Source: PXAP01 sp964421595
GTDB lineage: Bacteria > Bacteroidota > Bacteroidia > Bacteroidales > PUMT01
Reading direction: 5' to 3'
Length of the DNA: 64,000 nucleotides
Assembly: GCA_964421595.1 (NCBI GenBank)
Contig: CAYQXY010000001.1
Coordinates: 1 to 64,000 of the forward strand
Shown here: piece by piece, positions 15,620-24,787 of the stretch
Numbering within the stretch: the stretch's first letter is position 1
How the letters are laid out: each line of letters starts with the position of its first letter
Made by a program: the position numbers and the translations under genes
The notes under the pieces: generated by a model
Seen by the model: only the letters and a program-made list of their open reading frames with translations
The model's database searches: none
What the model was told of the DNA's origin: nothing

Positions 15620-17374
15620 ATGAAGCTATTAAACAGATTGATTAATTTCTCAGGTTCTGGCTTGCAAAAAGAATGCGATGAAAGGGTACTTAACAACATT
15701 GTTTTAATAAATTTGTTAAGCATAACCGGATTTGTCTTTTTTGCCTTTTTTGGTTCATTTGCAATCGTCATGGGGGATATTCTGGATGGACTGACCGTAA
15801 TATCCGCTTCAATCCTTTTCCTGTGGAATATAAAGTATGTTAAGAAAACCCTTAATTATTCGAATGCAGCGAAGATAAACCTTTCAATTGTTATAGTATC
15901 ATTTTTAATTGTATTCGCCTTCGGACATTCCGAGGAAGCAGTAATAGCATGGTTCCCTGTTGTACCTGTATTGGCAATCTTTCTGCTCGGTAACCGTAAT
16001 GGGAGTATTATTTCTCTGGCTTTCCTGCTGATAACGGTGATCTTTTTTGTCCTGCCTGATGAATTTGCATATAAACCTGAAACAAGCAATTTAATTAAAC
16101 TCGGACTACTTGGTCTTTATCTGGCCCTTTTTACATTTTCGCTTATAATAGAATATTCACGTGCCAAACAATCACGCATTATTGAGATGCAGTTGCTTGA
16201 GGCTAAGAATGAAACAAAACTTAAAGAGTCATTCATCTCAAAGCTTTCTCATCAGATAAGAACTCCTTTAAGTAATATAATGCTTGTTGGCCATATGGTA
16301 AACAAGTTGAATCTTACACCCGAGCAGAAGGATATGATGGAAACAATTATTGCCTCAGCCAACAACCTGGTCAACACCATTGAGAATATAGCCGAAATTG
16401 CTGAGGTGGACTTTGAAGGTAAGAAAAGCGCACAGTACACCGTCTTTAATCTTTACACCACAATTAACAGCACAATCAAGCTTTTTACCGTTCAAAAAGA
16501 ACCTGTTGTTGAATTTAACCTTTCGGTGAATGAAAAGCTGAAACTGCAGGAGCTCGAAGGTGATCCTGTTCGCCTGAAACAGATCTTCCTGAACCTCATA
16601 GAAACAATTCTGAAAAACAAGCGCCCCGGAAAGATCTGCATTAGCATAGTGGCCGATTATCAGAATCAGAACAACGGCGATCAGGAAATCCGGTTTGAAA
16701 TAAAAACCAGCAAGCCCATTAACCTGCCAGATGGAAAATTAAGCAACAGGCATGCCGGAGAAGATTTCATGATAAAAGATCATTCCAGTTTCATAGATAA
16801 TCTCGATCTGATTATTGCCCGAAAAATCATAATCCAGCTTGGAGGAAAACTTCACATTTTACGGACTCAGGAAAAGAATAATGTTTTTCTTTTTACCCTG
16901 CCACTTAAATCTTCCTTACAAACTACTAAAAAAGAAAATGATAATCTTCCCGAAGAAGAGACTGCCGAGGCAACTCTGGATTTTCAGGAAAAGTTAAAGG
17001 AGACTAACATATTACTTGTCGAAGACAACACAATTAATCAGAAAATAGTAGTATTAAGTCTTAAAAACTATATAAAAAACATAGATGTAGCGAATAACGG
17101 CAAAGAAGCACTTGATAAATTCGGCACCTCAAAATATGACCTTATCCTTATGGATGTGCAGATGCCTGTAATTGACGGTTTCGTAGCAACAAGAAAAATA
17201 CGAGAAATTGAAGCAACAACAAATTCACACACTCCGATAATTGCCATTACAGCAAATGCGCTTCACGGTGACAGAGATAAGTGTATCGCGGCAGGCATGG
17301 ATGATTATGTAAGTAAGCCTTTTCAGGTAGAGGTCCTGATTGAAAAAATAAAAGGTCTGCTATATAAAACCTGA
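15620..17374 (+). CDS. Hybrid sensor protein: HisKA and receiver intact, ATP-binding domain degenerate
   Basis: This 584-residue protein has six predicted membrane helices (about 27-178), a short linker and a HisKA dimerisation domain with SKLSHQIRTPLSN (His211). There follows a region in the place of the HATPase_c domain, then a C-terminal receiver (about 463-584) with ED, phosphorylatable Asp512 in LMDVQMP, the T of ITANA and K of SKPF. The ATPase region keeps its secondary pattern but not its motifs. The N-box reads LNLIETILKN, lacking the second Asn; no DxGxG box is present; and the GTGLGL loop is replaced by IDNLDLIIARK before QLGGKL. ATP binding is therefore unlikely, so the protein may act as a phosphorelay acceptor, a phosphatase or a partner of another kinase. 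It converges on the propeller-phosphatase gene with only 14 bp between stops. Confidence 0.85.
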   Translation: MKLLNRLINFSGSGLQKECDERVLNNIVLINLLSITGFVFFAFFGSFAIVMGDILDGLTVISASILFLWNIKYVKKTLNYSNAAKINLSIVIVSFLIVFAFGHSEEAVIAWFPVVPVLAIFLLGNRNGSIISLAFLLITVIFFVLPDEFAYKPETSNLIKLGLLGLYLALFTFSLIIEYSRAKQSRIIEMQLLEAKNETKLKESFISKLSHQIRTPLSNIMLVGHMVNKLNLTPEQKDMMETIIASANNLVNTIENIAEIAEVDFEGKKSAQYTVFNLYTTINSTIKLFTVQKEPVVEFNLSVNEKLKLQELEGDPVRLKQIFLNLIETILKNKRPGKICISIVADYQNQNNGDQEIRFEIKTSKPINLPDGKLSNRHAGEDFMIKDHSSFIDNLDLIIARKIIIQLGGKLHILRTQEKNNVFLFTLPLKSSLQTTKKENDNLPEEETAEATLDFQEKLKETNILLVEDNTINQKIVVLSLKNYIKNIDVANNGKEALDKFGTSKYDLILMDVQMPVIDGFVATRKIREIEATTNSHTPIIAITANALHGDRDKCIAAGMDDYVSKPFQVEVLIEKIKGLLYKT

Positions 17375-17388
17375 CATGTTTCATTATG

Positions 17389-20300
17389 TCATTCAGGTCC
17401 TAAACCTGGTTTTACACCTATTATTAAAATATCATCTACCTGCTCATGGCCATCCATCCACTGCATTATACTCTGATCCAGAACCAATTCCTGTTCAGAA
17501 GTTGGCAATGTGTGAATATTCAACAAAAGATGCCGGAACCGTCTGTACTTGAACTTTTTCCCCTCTTCTCCGCCAAACTGGTCCGGGTAACCATCGGAGA
17601 AAAGATAGATCATGTCATCCTTCATCAAATCTATACTATGGTTCTCAAAAGGCTCATCAATAAGATCTTCCATCAACCCTACTGAAAACCGGTTACCCTT
17701 GATCTCCATAATTGATTTATTTCTTACAAGGTACATTGGTGAAAATGCACCGGAAAACTCCAGTTTAGCGAGTTTTATGTCGATAACGCAGAACCCTATA
17801 TCCATGCCATCACGAAATGTAAAGTCATTTTCTCCTTCAGAGTTAAAAATACCTGAAAAATCATTATTTAATTCATTAAGTATCTCAGAAGGCTTTTCAA
17901 TTCCTTTAATATTAATGATATTCCTCAAAAGCTCATAACCGATTATTGACATAAAGGCACCGGGTACCCCATGTCCGGTGCAATCAATTACTGCAAAAAA
18001 CACCTTGTCATTTCTCTGATTTACCCAGTAGAAATCGCCGCTAACAATATCCTTAGGTTTATAAAAAACAAAAGATTCCGGAAATATCCGCCTGAAATGC
18101 CTGGAAGTTGGCATCATGGCCAGCTGGATCCTTTTAGCGTAGTTGATACTGTCAGTAATACTGCGGTTTTTTAATATCAACTCCTCTCTTTGACGGGAAA
18201 TTTCAGTTGATGCCTGCTCCTTTTCTCTAAGTACCTGATTGGCCAGGCGCAATCTTCTTGTGCTGGACAATATTATCAGATAAACCAGTAAGAGAAGTAA
18301 AAATGAAACTGAAATATATGCATACACTGTTCTCCACCAGGGTGTAACTATCACAATACGCAACGAAATACCGTCCTCATTCCACACATTATCATTATTG
18401 GCCCCCCTGACATGCAGGACATAGGTTCCTGAGGGAAGTTTTGTAAAAACGGCCATTCTTCTGGTGCCGGCATTTATCCAGCTATCATCGAAACCCTCAA
18501 GCTTATATGCATAGCGGTTTTTTGCCGGCCTGGTGAAATCAAGGGCAGCAAATTCAACACTGAAGGAGTTTTCCTCCGGCTGAAGAACTACCTCATTTTT
18601 GCCGCAAACAATAACACTTTTGTTACCCTGAGGCGACATGACTTCAAATGAGGTAAAGACAACCTGAGGTATGTGTGTATTTATACTCAGCAAATCAGGA
18701 TAAAACGAATTTAATCCATCCACCCCACCAAAAAAAAGTTCGCCGGACGATGATTTAAAACGGGCTCCAAGGTTGAATTCATAATTCTGCAAACCATCGG
18801 CAATATCAAAAGAAGATACATCAAAGCTTTGCGGGTCAAATCTGGCAAGCCCGTGATTGGTACTTATCCATATAAAACTATTGTCATCTTCCAGCACTGA
18901 ATAAATAAGGTTATTGGGGAGTCCCTCTATTTCTGAAAAAACCATGAACGACCCGGTATTCCGAAAGAAACGGTTCAGCCCCGCCACTGATCCTATCCAC
19001 ATATTCCCTTTGGAATCTTCAAGCAATGATGTCAAATGGTTATTGCTCAGACTAAAACGTCCCATCTCGGGATCTTTACGGTAATTGATGAAAGTTTTCG
19101 TTTCCCTGTCAAACCTGTTTAGTCCATCTGCTGTTGCAACCCATAAATAACCTTGCCTGCATTCAAGGATATCATTAACATGGTTGGAAGATATGCTTTT
19201 TTCATCCTGTGGATTATTATAGTAACTGACTATTGTGTCATCCTTTATTGCATGCAGACCATACCGGGTTCCAACCCAGATTACCTGATGTGCATCTTCA
19301 ATAATGGAATAAACCCTGTTTGATTTAAATATATCACAGTCTTCCTGGTTGACAGAAGGGCAAAAGGGTATGAACGCTGATCGGCCACTGCTATAAATAT
19401 CAAGACCGTCTCTGGTACCAAGTATCATCCTGCCTTTTGAATCGACGAAAATAACATGGACGAAATTGTTTGATATCCTTGTCGATCTCGTTTCAGAAAA
19501 ACTTGAATAATGAATAATTTCACCATTTACCCTGTTTAATAAATACAATCCCCCTCCCCATGTACCGAGCCATATCCTCTCGGGGCCGGCAGGATAAATT
19601 GATGCAATGAACCGTGCCGATGGTGGGGCATCCGGCATATAATCATGTATACGGTATGTATTGAATTTGCTTTTTGAATCGAGCATATATAACCCACCCA
19701 GCGTACCCACCCAAATATTACCCGACCCATCCTCAAGTATCGCAGAAACTTCCAGGTCAAAACCTGGTTTTTCATACAATGGTTTAAACTTGCCGGATTC
19801 GGCACTGAATGTGAACAGCCCGGCATCGGTTCCAACCCAGATGGTTTCGCGGGAGTCCTCATATATGAAGTTAATTATATTAGTTTCTAACCGCCCATCC
19901 TCGTATGGGTCCAGATAATAAGTCCGGAAAGCCCTGCTTTCGCTGTCAAAAAAATTTAAGCCATTATCTGTTCCAACCAGCAGATTGCCCTTTGCAGTTT
20001 CAAAAATCGTTCTGATCATGTTGCTGCTTATTGTACCTTGTTGATGGGAAGAATAGGAAAACCTGGTAAATTCTTCTGCCTGACGGTCAAATAAAAATAA
20101 GCCATCCTTTGAACCAATCCATAACCTTCCTGCACTGTCTTCATACATTGAATAGTGAACAGGACCCGAAACATAATTAAACACATCAGAGTAATGCTTA
20201 AAATGCCTGAAAGTACCTGATTCAGGATCAAAACTATCGACACCCTCTTCTGTCTTCACCCATATTATACCTCCGCTGTCCTGGTAAACACAGTGAACTA

Positions 20301-20778
20301 TATTTGAACTTATCGAGCCGGGATTGTCCGGCTCATGATGGTAAGCTATAAAGGTGCCGGAATTTCTGTCGAAAGTATTCAGACCATACTGAGTACCAAC
20401 CCAAATATTTCCGCTCCTGTCTTCAATTACAGAATTAATATTACTGTTTGAGAGGGAGTTTGGATCTGAAGGCTGGTGACGATATACTTTAAAATCATAC
20501 CCATCAAACTTGTTCAAACCATCCTGTGTCCCAATCCATAAAAATCCATGAGAGTCACGTATTATGCAGTTAACCGAGATTTGTGACAATCCGTGCTCCA
20601 GGCGGTAATCGACAACACGCCAGTTATTCTGAGCCCCGAGTAATGAACCTGCCGATACAAGTAACAGCATGATCACCCCTCTGATAGCCCATACAGAATA
20701 TTCCTTCCGGCCCGTGAAATAATCGCGTGGATAATCGGGAAACAATAATTTACCGAGGAGTTTTCTACAATAGTTCAC
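17389..20778 (-). CDS. Beta-propeller (Reg_prop/Y_Y_Y) sensor with C-terminal SpoIIE-type phosphatase
   Basis: This 1129-residue protein has an N-terminal signal/anchor segment (about 33-50). A long series of two-component-regulator propeller repeats follows (about 55-710), of the pattern DSxGxxWIGTxxGLxxFD, about fourteen of them. A Y_Y_Y domain (about 735-800), one membrane helix (about 817-838), a coiled coil, and a PP2C/SpoIIE domain (about 900-1125) complete it. The phosphatase has the expected metal-site motifs GDFYWV, DCTGHGVPGAFMS, FSDGYPDQFGG and VDDILIIG. It is the layout of hybrid two-component carbohydrate sensors with the kinase replaced by a Ser/Thr phosphatase, so an external signal probably controls dephosphorylation of an internal partner such as an anti-sigma antagonist; none is encoded nearby. 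The start at 20778 is GTG; an ATG at 20670 would begin inside the hydrophobic segment. Confidence 0.9.
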   Translation of the reverse strand: MNYCRKLLGKLLFPDYPRDYFTGRKEYSVWAIRGVIMLLLVSAGSLLGAQNNWRVVDYRLEHGLSQISVNCIIRDSHGFLWIGTQDGLNKFDGYDFKVYRHQPSDPNSLSNSNINSVIEDRSGNIWVGTQYGLNTFDRNSGTFIAYHHEPDNPGSISSNIVHCVYQDSGGIIWVKTEEGVDSFDPESGTFRHFKHYSDVFNYVSGPVHYSMYEDSAGRLWIGSKDGLFLFDRQAEEFTRFSYSSHQQGTISSNMIRTIFETAKGNLLVGTDNGLNFFDSESRAFRTYYLDPYEDGRLETNIINFIYEDSRETIWVGTDAGLFTFSAESGKFKPLYEKPGFDLEVSAILEDGSGNIWVGTLGGLYMLDSKSKFNTYRIHDYMPDAPPSARFIASIYPAGPERIWLGTWGGGLYLLNRVNGEIIHYSSFSETRSTRISNNFVHVIFVDSKGRMILGTRDGLDIYSSGRSAFIPFCPSVNQEDCDIFKSNRVYSIIEDAHQVIWVGTRYGLHAIKDDTIVSYYNNPQDEKSISSNHVNDILECRQGYLWVATADGLNRFDRETKTFINYRKDPEMGRFSLSNNHLTSLLEDSKGNMWIGSVAGLNRFFRNTGSFMVFSEIEGLPNNLIYSVLEDDNSFIWISTNHGLARFDPQSFDVSSFDIADGLQNYEFNLGARFKSSSGELFFGGVDGLNSFYPDLLSINTHIPQVVFTSFEVMSPQGNKSVIVCGKNEVVLQPEENSFSVEFAALDFTRPAKNRYAYKLEGFDDSWINAGTRRMAVFTKLPSGTYVLHVRGANNDNVWNEDGISLRIVIVTPWWRTVYAYISVSFLLLLLVYLIILSSTRRLRLANQVLREKEQASTEISRQREELILKNRSITDSINYAKRIQLAMMPTSRHFRRIFPESFVFYKPKDIVSGDFYWVNQRNDKVFFAVIDCTGHGVPGAFMSIIGYELLRNIINIKGIEKPSEILNELNNDFSGIFNSEGENDFTFRDGMDIGFCVIDIKLAKLEFSGAFSPMYLVRNKSIMEIKGNRFSVGLMEDLIDEPFENHSIDLMKDDMIYLFSDGYPDQFGGEEGKKFKYRRFRHLLLNIHTLPTSEQELVLDQSIMQWMDGHEQVDDILIIGVKPGLGPE

Positions 20779-21075
20779 CGGGCTGGGTATGCTTTAGTAA
20801 AAAAATAATAACCGCTAATTTACTATTTCTTCGCTTCCGATAACACAGATATAATAAAAAAACCGGTTTTATAAACCGGTTTTATATTGATTTATTCAAA
20901 CTCAAAATAGTAAACTACCTCATTTCAGGAAGCTGAATGCATATATAAGTGAAAAAGCAGCATTTCCTTCAGTTACAATTCTGGCAGATAACTTCCTCAA
21001 TATGGCTACCCGATCGAAAAAATTATGGTGGATACCATCTATATCATGTCTTATTATCAGAACCCTCAATTCCGG
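20779..21075. other. Intergenic region with one terminator
   Basis: No credible gene was found between citrate synthase and the propeller gene. It holds the terminator at 20850-20883, and nothing else stands out. Confidence 0.5.
20850..20883 (-). terminator. Terminator of the citrate synthase gene
   Basis: AAAACCGGTTT (20859-20869) and AAACCGGTTTT (20873-20883) form an 11-bp stem with a 3-base loop. On the minus strand it is followed by TTTTTTTATTAT, a good rho-independent terminator. The A/T flanks may let it work in both directions. Confidence 0.75.
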
Positions 21076-22380
21076 CTAAATACCTGCCTGCTTTTTAAAC
21101 CAATCCAAAGGGTGTGACGTTGGTCTCTCTATGGGAAGGCCGTATGCCCTGTCCCATAATAGCTGGGCAAGAACTCCCAACGCCCTGGATACGCCGAACA
21201 GAACTGTATAAAACTCAAACTCCTTGATCCCGTAATGAAGTAAAAGGACACCAGAACCGGCATCAACATTGGGCCATGGGTTCTTGATCTTACTAATGCT
21301 GCCCAATACTTCCGGAACAACTTCATAAAGACATCCAATGGTCTGGAAAAGAGGATCTTTGGGCAGGTATTTTTTACCGAACTCAAACTGAGCAGTAAAC
21401 CGCGGATCGGTTTTCCGCAATACTGCGTGTCCATAACCTGGTATTACCTTCCCGCTCTCAACCTGGTTAACTACATACTCACGAATCTTGTCCTTATTGT
21501 CACATGCTGCCCCAATTTCCTTAAGCATTGCAAGCACCCATCTTATAACTTCCTGATTGGCAAACCCATGCAATGGTCCGGCAAGTCCCGTCATACCGGC
21601 AGCATACGCATAGTACGGATTACTCAACGCCGATCCTACAAGATGTGTTGCATGTGCAGAAACATTTCCTCCCTCATGATCAGCATGCAGGAACATATAT
21701 AGTCTCATGAGCCGGGCAACCTCGTTGCTGTCATGCCCCATCATATGTGCCAGGTTAGCAGCCCAGTCGAGCGAAAGATCAGGTTCTATATGCTTGTTGT
21801 CATGATAGGCACGTCGGTAAATATATGCTGCAATCCTTGGAAGTCTTGCAATCAGGTCCATTACATCCTCATAGGTTGAATCCCAGTATTCATTTTTGCC
21901 TATCCCATCCATATATGCTTTCTGAAATTTTGAATCGGATGCCATGCTAAGTATAGCTGCTGAAAACTGTACCATTGGCCTTGCATTCCTGGGAAATGCA
22001 TCAATAACCTTATAAACGTAATCAGGTAAATCTGATCTTTTGGCCCATTCCCTGCTTAAAAATCCGACATCATCCCTGTCCGGTAATTCGTCCAGCAACA
22101 TAAGGTAAAACAATCCTTCAGGCAAAGGTTCTCCCTCAGGCTGTGCCTTTGGTAAAATATCCCGAAGCTCCGGTATGGTATAACCCCTGAACCTGATCCC
22201 TTCTTCCGGGTCAAGCTTCGAGGTATCTGTAAGCAAACTGACTGTTCCTTTCATGCCACTCAAAACACTTCCTATCGTTACCTCGCCAAGCTTTGTATCC
22301 TGATACTCTGTAACAAGAGTTTTAAATTCAGCAACTTTTGGTAAAGCTTTATCAACAAACTTCTTTTTTATCTGATCCAT
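21076..22380 (-). CDS. gltA: Citrate synthase (eukaryote-like Si type)
   Basis: This 434-residue protein condenses acetyl-CoA and oxaloacetate to citrate, the entry to the TCA cycle. Catalytic histidines lie in FLHADHEGGNVSAH and GLAGPLHGFANQEV, and the catalytic Asp in LRKTDPRFTAQ. The N-terminal EEGIRFRGYTIPELRDILP block and the overall wording are those of the group of bacterial synthases close to mitochondrial enzymes, not the allosteric E. coli hexamer. I chose ATG 22380 (MDQIKKKFVD); an in-frame ATG at 22398 adds six residues. The gene stands alone between the eno terminator and its own terminator. Confidence 0.95.
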   Translation of the reverse strand: MDQIKKKFVDKALPKVAEFKTLVTEYQDTKLGEVTIGSVLSGMKGTVSLLTDTSKLDPEEGIRFRGYTIPELRDILPKAQPEGEPLPEGLFYLMLLDELPDRDDVGFLSREWAKRSDLPDYVYKVIDAFPRNARPMVQFSAAILSMASDSKFQKAYMDGIGKNEYWDSTYEDVMDLIARLPRIAAYIYRRAYHDNKHIEPDLSLDWAANLAHMMGHDSNEVARLMRLYMFLHADHEGGNVSAHATHLVGSALSNPYYAYAAGMTGLAGPLHGFANQEVIRWVLAMLKEIGAACDNKDKIREYVVNQVESGKVIPGYGHAVLRKTDPRFTAQFEFGKKYLPKDPLFQTIGCLYEVVPEVLGSISKIKNPWPNVDAGSGVLLLHYGIKEFEFYTVLFGVSRALGVLAQLLWDRAYGLPIERPTSHPLDWFKKQAGI

Positions 22381-22477
22381 ATTTATGTTTATTAGCATAT
22401 TATAATATTTATAAAGCTAACAAAAATCATCAATTATGCCAAATTTTATTTTTTTATACCCGGCACACCCCATCAAT

Positions 22478-22515
22478 AAAAAAAGGCTGTCTTATTTCTG
22501 AGACAGCCTTTTTTT
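22478..22515 (-). terminator. Terminator of the enolase gene
   Basis: GGCTGTCT and AGACAGCC form an 8-bp stem, extended by A/T pairs on both sides, with an 8-base loop and a run of T on the minus strand. It starts 18 bases after the eno stop codon. Confidence 0.85.
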
Positions 22516-22532
22516 AAAACAAATAACAAATA

Positions 22533-23822
22533 CTACTTTCTGTAGTATTTAAAGCTTTTACCGGGATACTTGGCAAGGTCACCCAGAGTTTCCTCTATTC
22601 TTAACAACTGGTTGTATTTTGCAACCCTGTCAGAACGTGAAGCAGAACCTGTTTTAATTTGTCCGGTATTAAGGGCAACTGCAAGATCGGCAATAAAGTT
22701 GTCTTCAGTCTCGCCGGAGCGGTGAGAAATAATTGAGGTCATCTGGTTTTGAGTGGCAAGCTGAACTGCATTGATAGTTTCAGTCAGAGTACCTATCTGG
22801 TTAACCTTTATAAGGATTGAATTCGCTGAACCTTCTTCAATGCCCCTTTGCAGACGCTTAACATTTGTAACAAAAAGATCGTCTCCAACCAGCTGAACCC
22901 TGTCACCAACTGCCTTTTGAAGGGCATTCCATCCGGTCCAGTCATCTTCATCAAAACCGTCCTCGATAGAAGCAATAGGATACTTGTTTACCCACTCAGT
23001 CCAGAATTCCACCAACTGAAGATTGGTAAAGGTTTGTCCGGTAGATTCAAACTCATAAATCTGCTTCTCTTTATTATAGAATTCGGAGGCTGCAGCATCA
23101 AGAGCAATGAGGATATCCTCTCCTGCCTTATATCCGGCCTGCTTTATGGCTTCAAGTACAACCTCGATAGCTTCCTCATTGGATCCCAGGTTTGGAGCAA
23201 ATCCGCCTTCATCACCAACATTAGTCGAGTGTCCGGCCTTCTTCAATACAGATTTAAGGGTGTGGAATATTTCTGCACCCATACGCAAGGCTTCAGAAAA
23301 AGATGAAGCGCCAACCGGCATAATCATAAATTCCTGAATATCTATCTTATTGTCAGCATGAGAACCACCATTTAGAATGTTCATCATTGGGACAGGGAGT
23401 GTATTTGCATTAACACCACCAATATAGCGGAACAGATCCTGTCCGGTAGAAGATGCAGCAGCACGTGCAACTGCCAGGGATACTCCCAGGATAGCATTAG
23501 CTCCGAGATTACCTTTGTTTTCAGTTCCGTCCAGCTGGATCATTGCAGCATCAATTCCATTTTGATCCTGCACATCATAACCTGTCAGCTCATCGTTTAT
23601 CACTGTATTAACATTGTCAACAGCTTTCTGAACACCTTTACCCAGGTATTTTTCCTTATCACCGTCACGAAGCTCGACCGCCTCATGTACTCCGGTTGAA
23701 GCTCCTGACGGAACGGCAGCACGTCCGAAATATCCGCTGTTTGTAATCACTTCCACTTCAATAGTGGGATTCCCGCGGGAATCAAGAATTTGTCTGGCAT
23801 GGATCCGGGCAATTTGTCCCAT
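22533..23822 (-). CDS. eno: Enolase (phosphopyruvate hydratase)
   Basis: This 429-residue enzyme interconverts 2-phosphoglycerate and phosphoenolpyruvate in glycolysis and gluconeogenesis. Landmarks are ARQILDSRGNPTIEVEV at the N-terminus, the flexible loop VPSGASTGVHEAVELRDGD, metal ligands in ALDAAASEFY, SIEDGFDEDDW and LVGDDLFVTN, the catalytic Lys in ILIKVNQIGT, and SHRSGETEDNFIADLAVA. It is full length, transcribed alone with its own terminator, downstream of the ribosomal cluster terminator. Confidence 0.98.
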   Translation of the reverse strand: MGQIARIHARQILDSRGNPTIEVEVITNSGYFGRAAVPSGASTGVHEAVELRDGDKEKYLGKGVQKAVDNVNTVINDELTGYDVQDQNGIDAAMIQLDGTENKGNLGANAILGVSLAVARAAASSTGQDLFRYIGGVNANTLPVPMMNILNGGSHADNKIDIQEFMIMPVGASSFSEALRMGAEIFHTLKSVLKKAGHSTNVGDEGGFAPNLGSNEEAIEVVLEAIKQAGYKAGEDILIALDAAASEFYNKEKQIYEFESTGQTFTNLQLVEFWTEWVNKYPIASIEDGFDEDDWTGWNALQKAVGDRVQLVGDDLFVTNVKRLQRGIEEGSANSILIKVNQIGTLTETINAVQLATQNQMTSIISHRSGETEDNFIADLAVALNTGQIKTGSASRSDRVAKYNQLLRIEETLGDLAKYPGKSFKYYRK

Positions 23823-23863
23823 AACTTATTAGTTTTTAAATTGTAAATAAAATATTTATCTGC

Positions 23864-23900
23864 AAAAAAAGGATAAGGAATAAACCATCCTTATCCTTTT
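23864..23900 (-). terminator. Terminator of the ribosomal protein cluster
   Basis: AAGGATAAGGA and TCCTTATCCTT form an 11-bp stem, extended by A/T pairs, with an 8-base loop; TTTTTTT follows on the minus strand. It lies 60 bases after the rplQ stop and closes the whole leftward translation cluster. Confidence 0.85.
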
Positions 23901-23960
23901 CAAATAATGTGCAATATTTCTTTTGCTGCGGTAATCCGAACCGCTATTAATATCTGCCTG

Positions 23961-24782
23961 TTATTCTCCGGCAGGTTTCTCTGATTTGTTGTCGTCGTCT
24001 TCCTTCTTCTTATCTTTGGCAGACTCATCAGCTTCGGGTGTTTCAGGAGTTTTGTCTTTTGACTCTTTTACCTCTGAGGGTTTATCTTCAACAGCAGTTT
24101 CTTCTTCGGGCTTCTCTTCAACGGCAGTTTCTGCTACAGGTTTATCTTCAACAGCAGCTTCTGCTGCAGGCTTCTCCTCAACCGCTGTCTCTTCAGTAAC
24201 TACTTCTTTTTCATCTGCACCAGGAGTTTCACCTTTAACAGCTTCGGCTTTTTCTGCTTCTTTTTCAGAAGTTTTCTGATCTATATCAGCACCCTTTTTT
24301 GATGCAGTTTTTTCCTGTTTTCCGGCTGCACCGGCTTCCGCTGTGTCAGAAGATTTCTTTCCGCGGCCTCTGCGGGAACGTTTTGAAGCAGTTTTAGATT
24401 CTTTCTGTGCTTCAAGCATATTCTCATTAAAATCGACAAGCTCAATAATACACATGTCAGCATTATCACCAAGCCGTGATCCGGTTTTAAGGATCCTTGT
24501 ATACCCTCCTGGTCTGTCGGCTACCTTTGGTGAAACTTCACGAAACAGTTCAGAAACAGCAACCTTGTCTTTAAGATAGCTAAATACAGTCCTTCTTGAA
24601 TGGGTGGAATCACTTTTTGATTTTGTAATCAGAGGTTCAACATAAACCCTTAAAGCTTTAGCTTTTGCAAGTGTTGTTGATATCCGTTTATGGAGTATCA
24701 GGGAAGATGCCATATTGGCAAGCATTGCTTTTCTGTGAGAACTGGTTCTGCCCAGATGATTTAATTTCTTTCTATGTCTCAT
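23961..24782 (-). CDS. rplQ: Ribosomal protein L17 with long acidic repetitive tail
   Basis: Residues 1 to about 125 are a normal L17 (MRHRKKLNHLGRTSSHRKAM, then LAKAKALRVYVEPLIT, then DRPGGYTRI), a large-subunit protein near the tunnel exit. The product is 273 residues, whereas L17 is usually about 120-160. The extra C-terminal half starts with a basic patch (KRSRRGRGKK, about 135-144) and continues as low-complexity Ala/Glu/Lys/Pro sequence. It includes four 10-residue repeats of the form AVEEKPAAEA/AVEDKPVAET, and ends SEKPAGE. It is probably disordered and exposed. It is the last gene of the alpha operon, 5 bp after rpoA. No frameshift joins the two parts, so the extension is real coding sequence in this strain. 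Confidence 0.95.
   Translation of the reverse strand: MRHRKKLNHLGRTSSHRKAMLANMASSLILHKRISTTLAKAKALRVYVEPLITKSKSDSTHSRRTVFSYLKDKVAVSELFREVSPKVADRPGGYTRILKTGSRLGDNADMCIIELVDFNENMLEAQKESKTASKRSRRGRGKKSSDTAEAGAAGKQEKTASKKGADIDQKTSEKEAEKAEAVKGETPGADEKEVVTEETAVEEKPAAEAAVEDKPVAETAVEEKPEEETAVEDKPSEVKESKDKTPETPEADESAKDKKKEDDDNKSEKPAGE
24071..24190 (-). repeat. 4 x 30-bp tandem repeat inside rplQ
   Basis: Four consecutive 30-bp units (from 24071, 24101, 24131 and 24161) encode the AVE(E/D)KPxxE(A/T) repeats of the L17 tail. Units alternate between two slightly different forms, suggesting duplication of a 60-bp pair. Confidence 0.75.
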
Positions 24783-24787
24783 TTCAC

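Noticed and set aside
15351..15623. 90-codon frame ending with an ATGA overlap at the hybrid kinase start
   Set aside because: The sequence has no motif, starts inside the divergent exported-protein gene and crosses its promoter; the overlap is probably chance.
23986..24279. 97-residue Ser-rich frame on the plus strand
   Set aside because: It is the antisense of the repetitive rplQ tail; its repeats come only from that tail.
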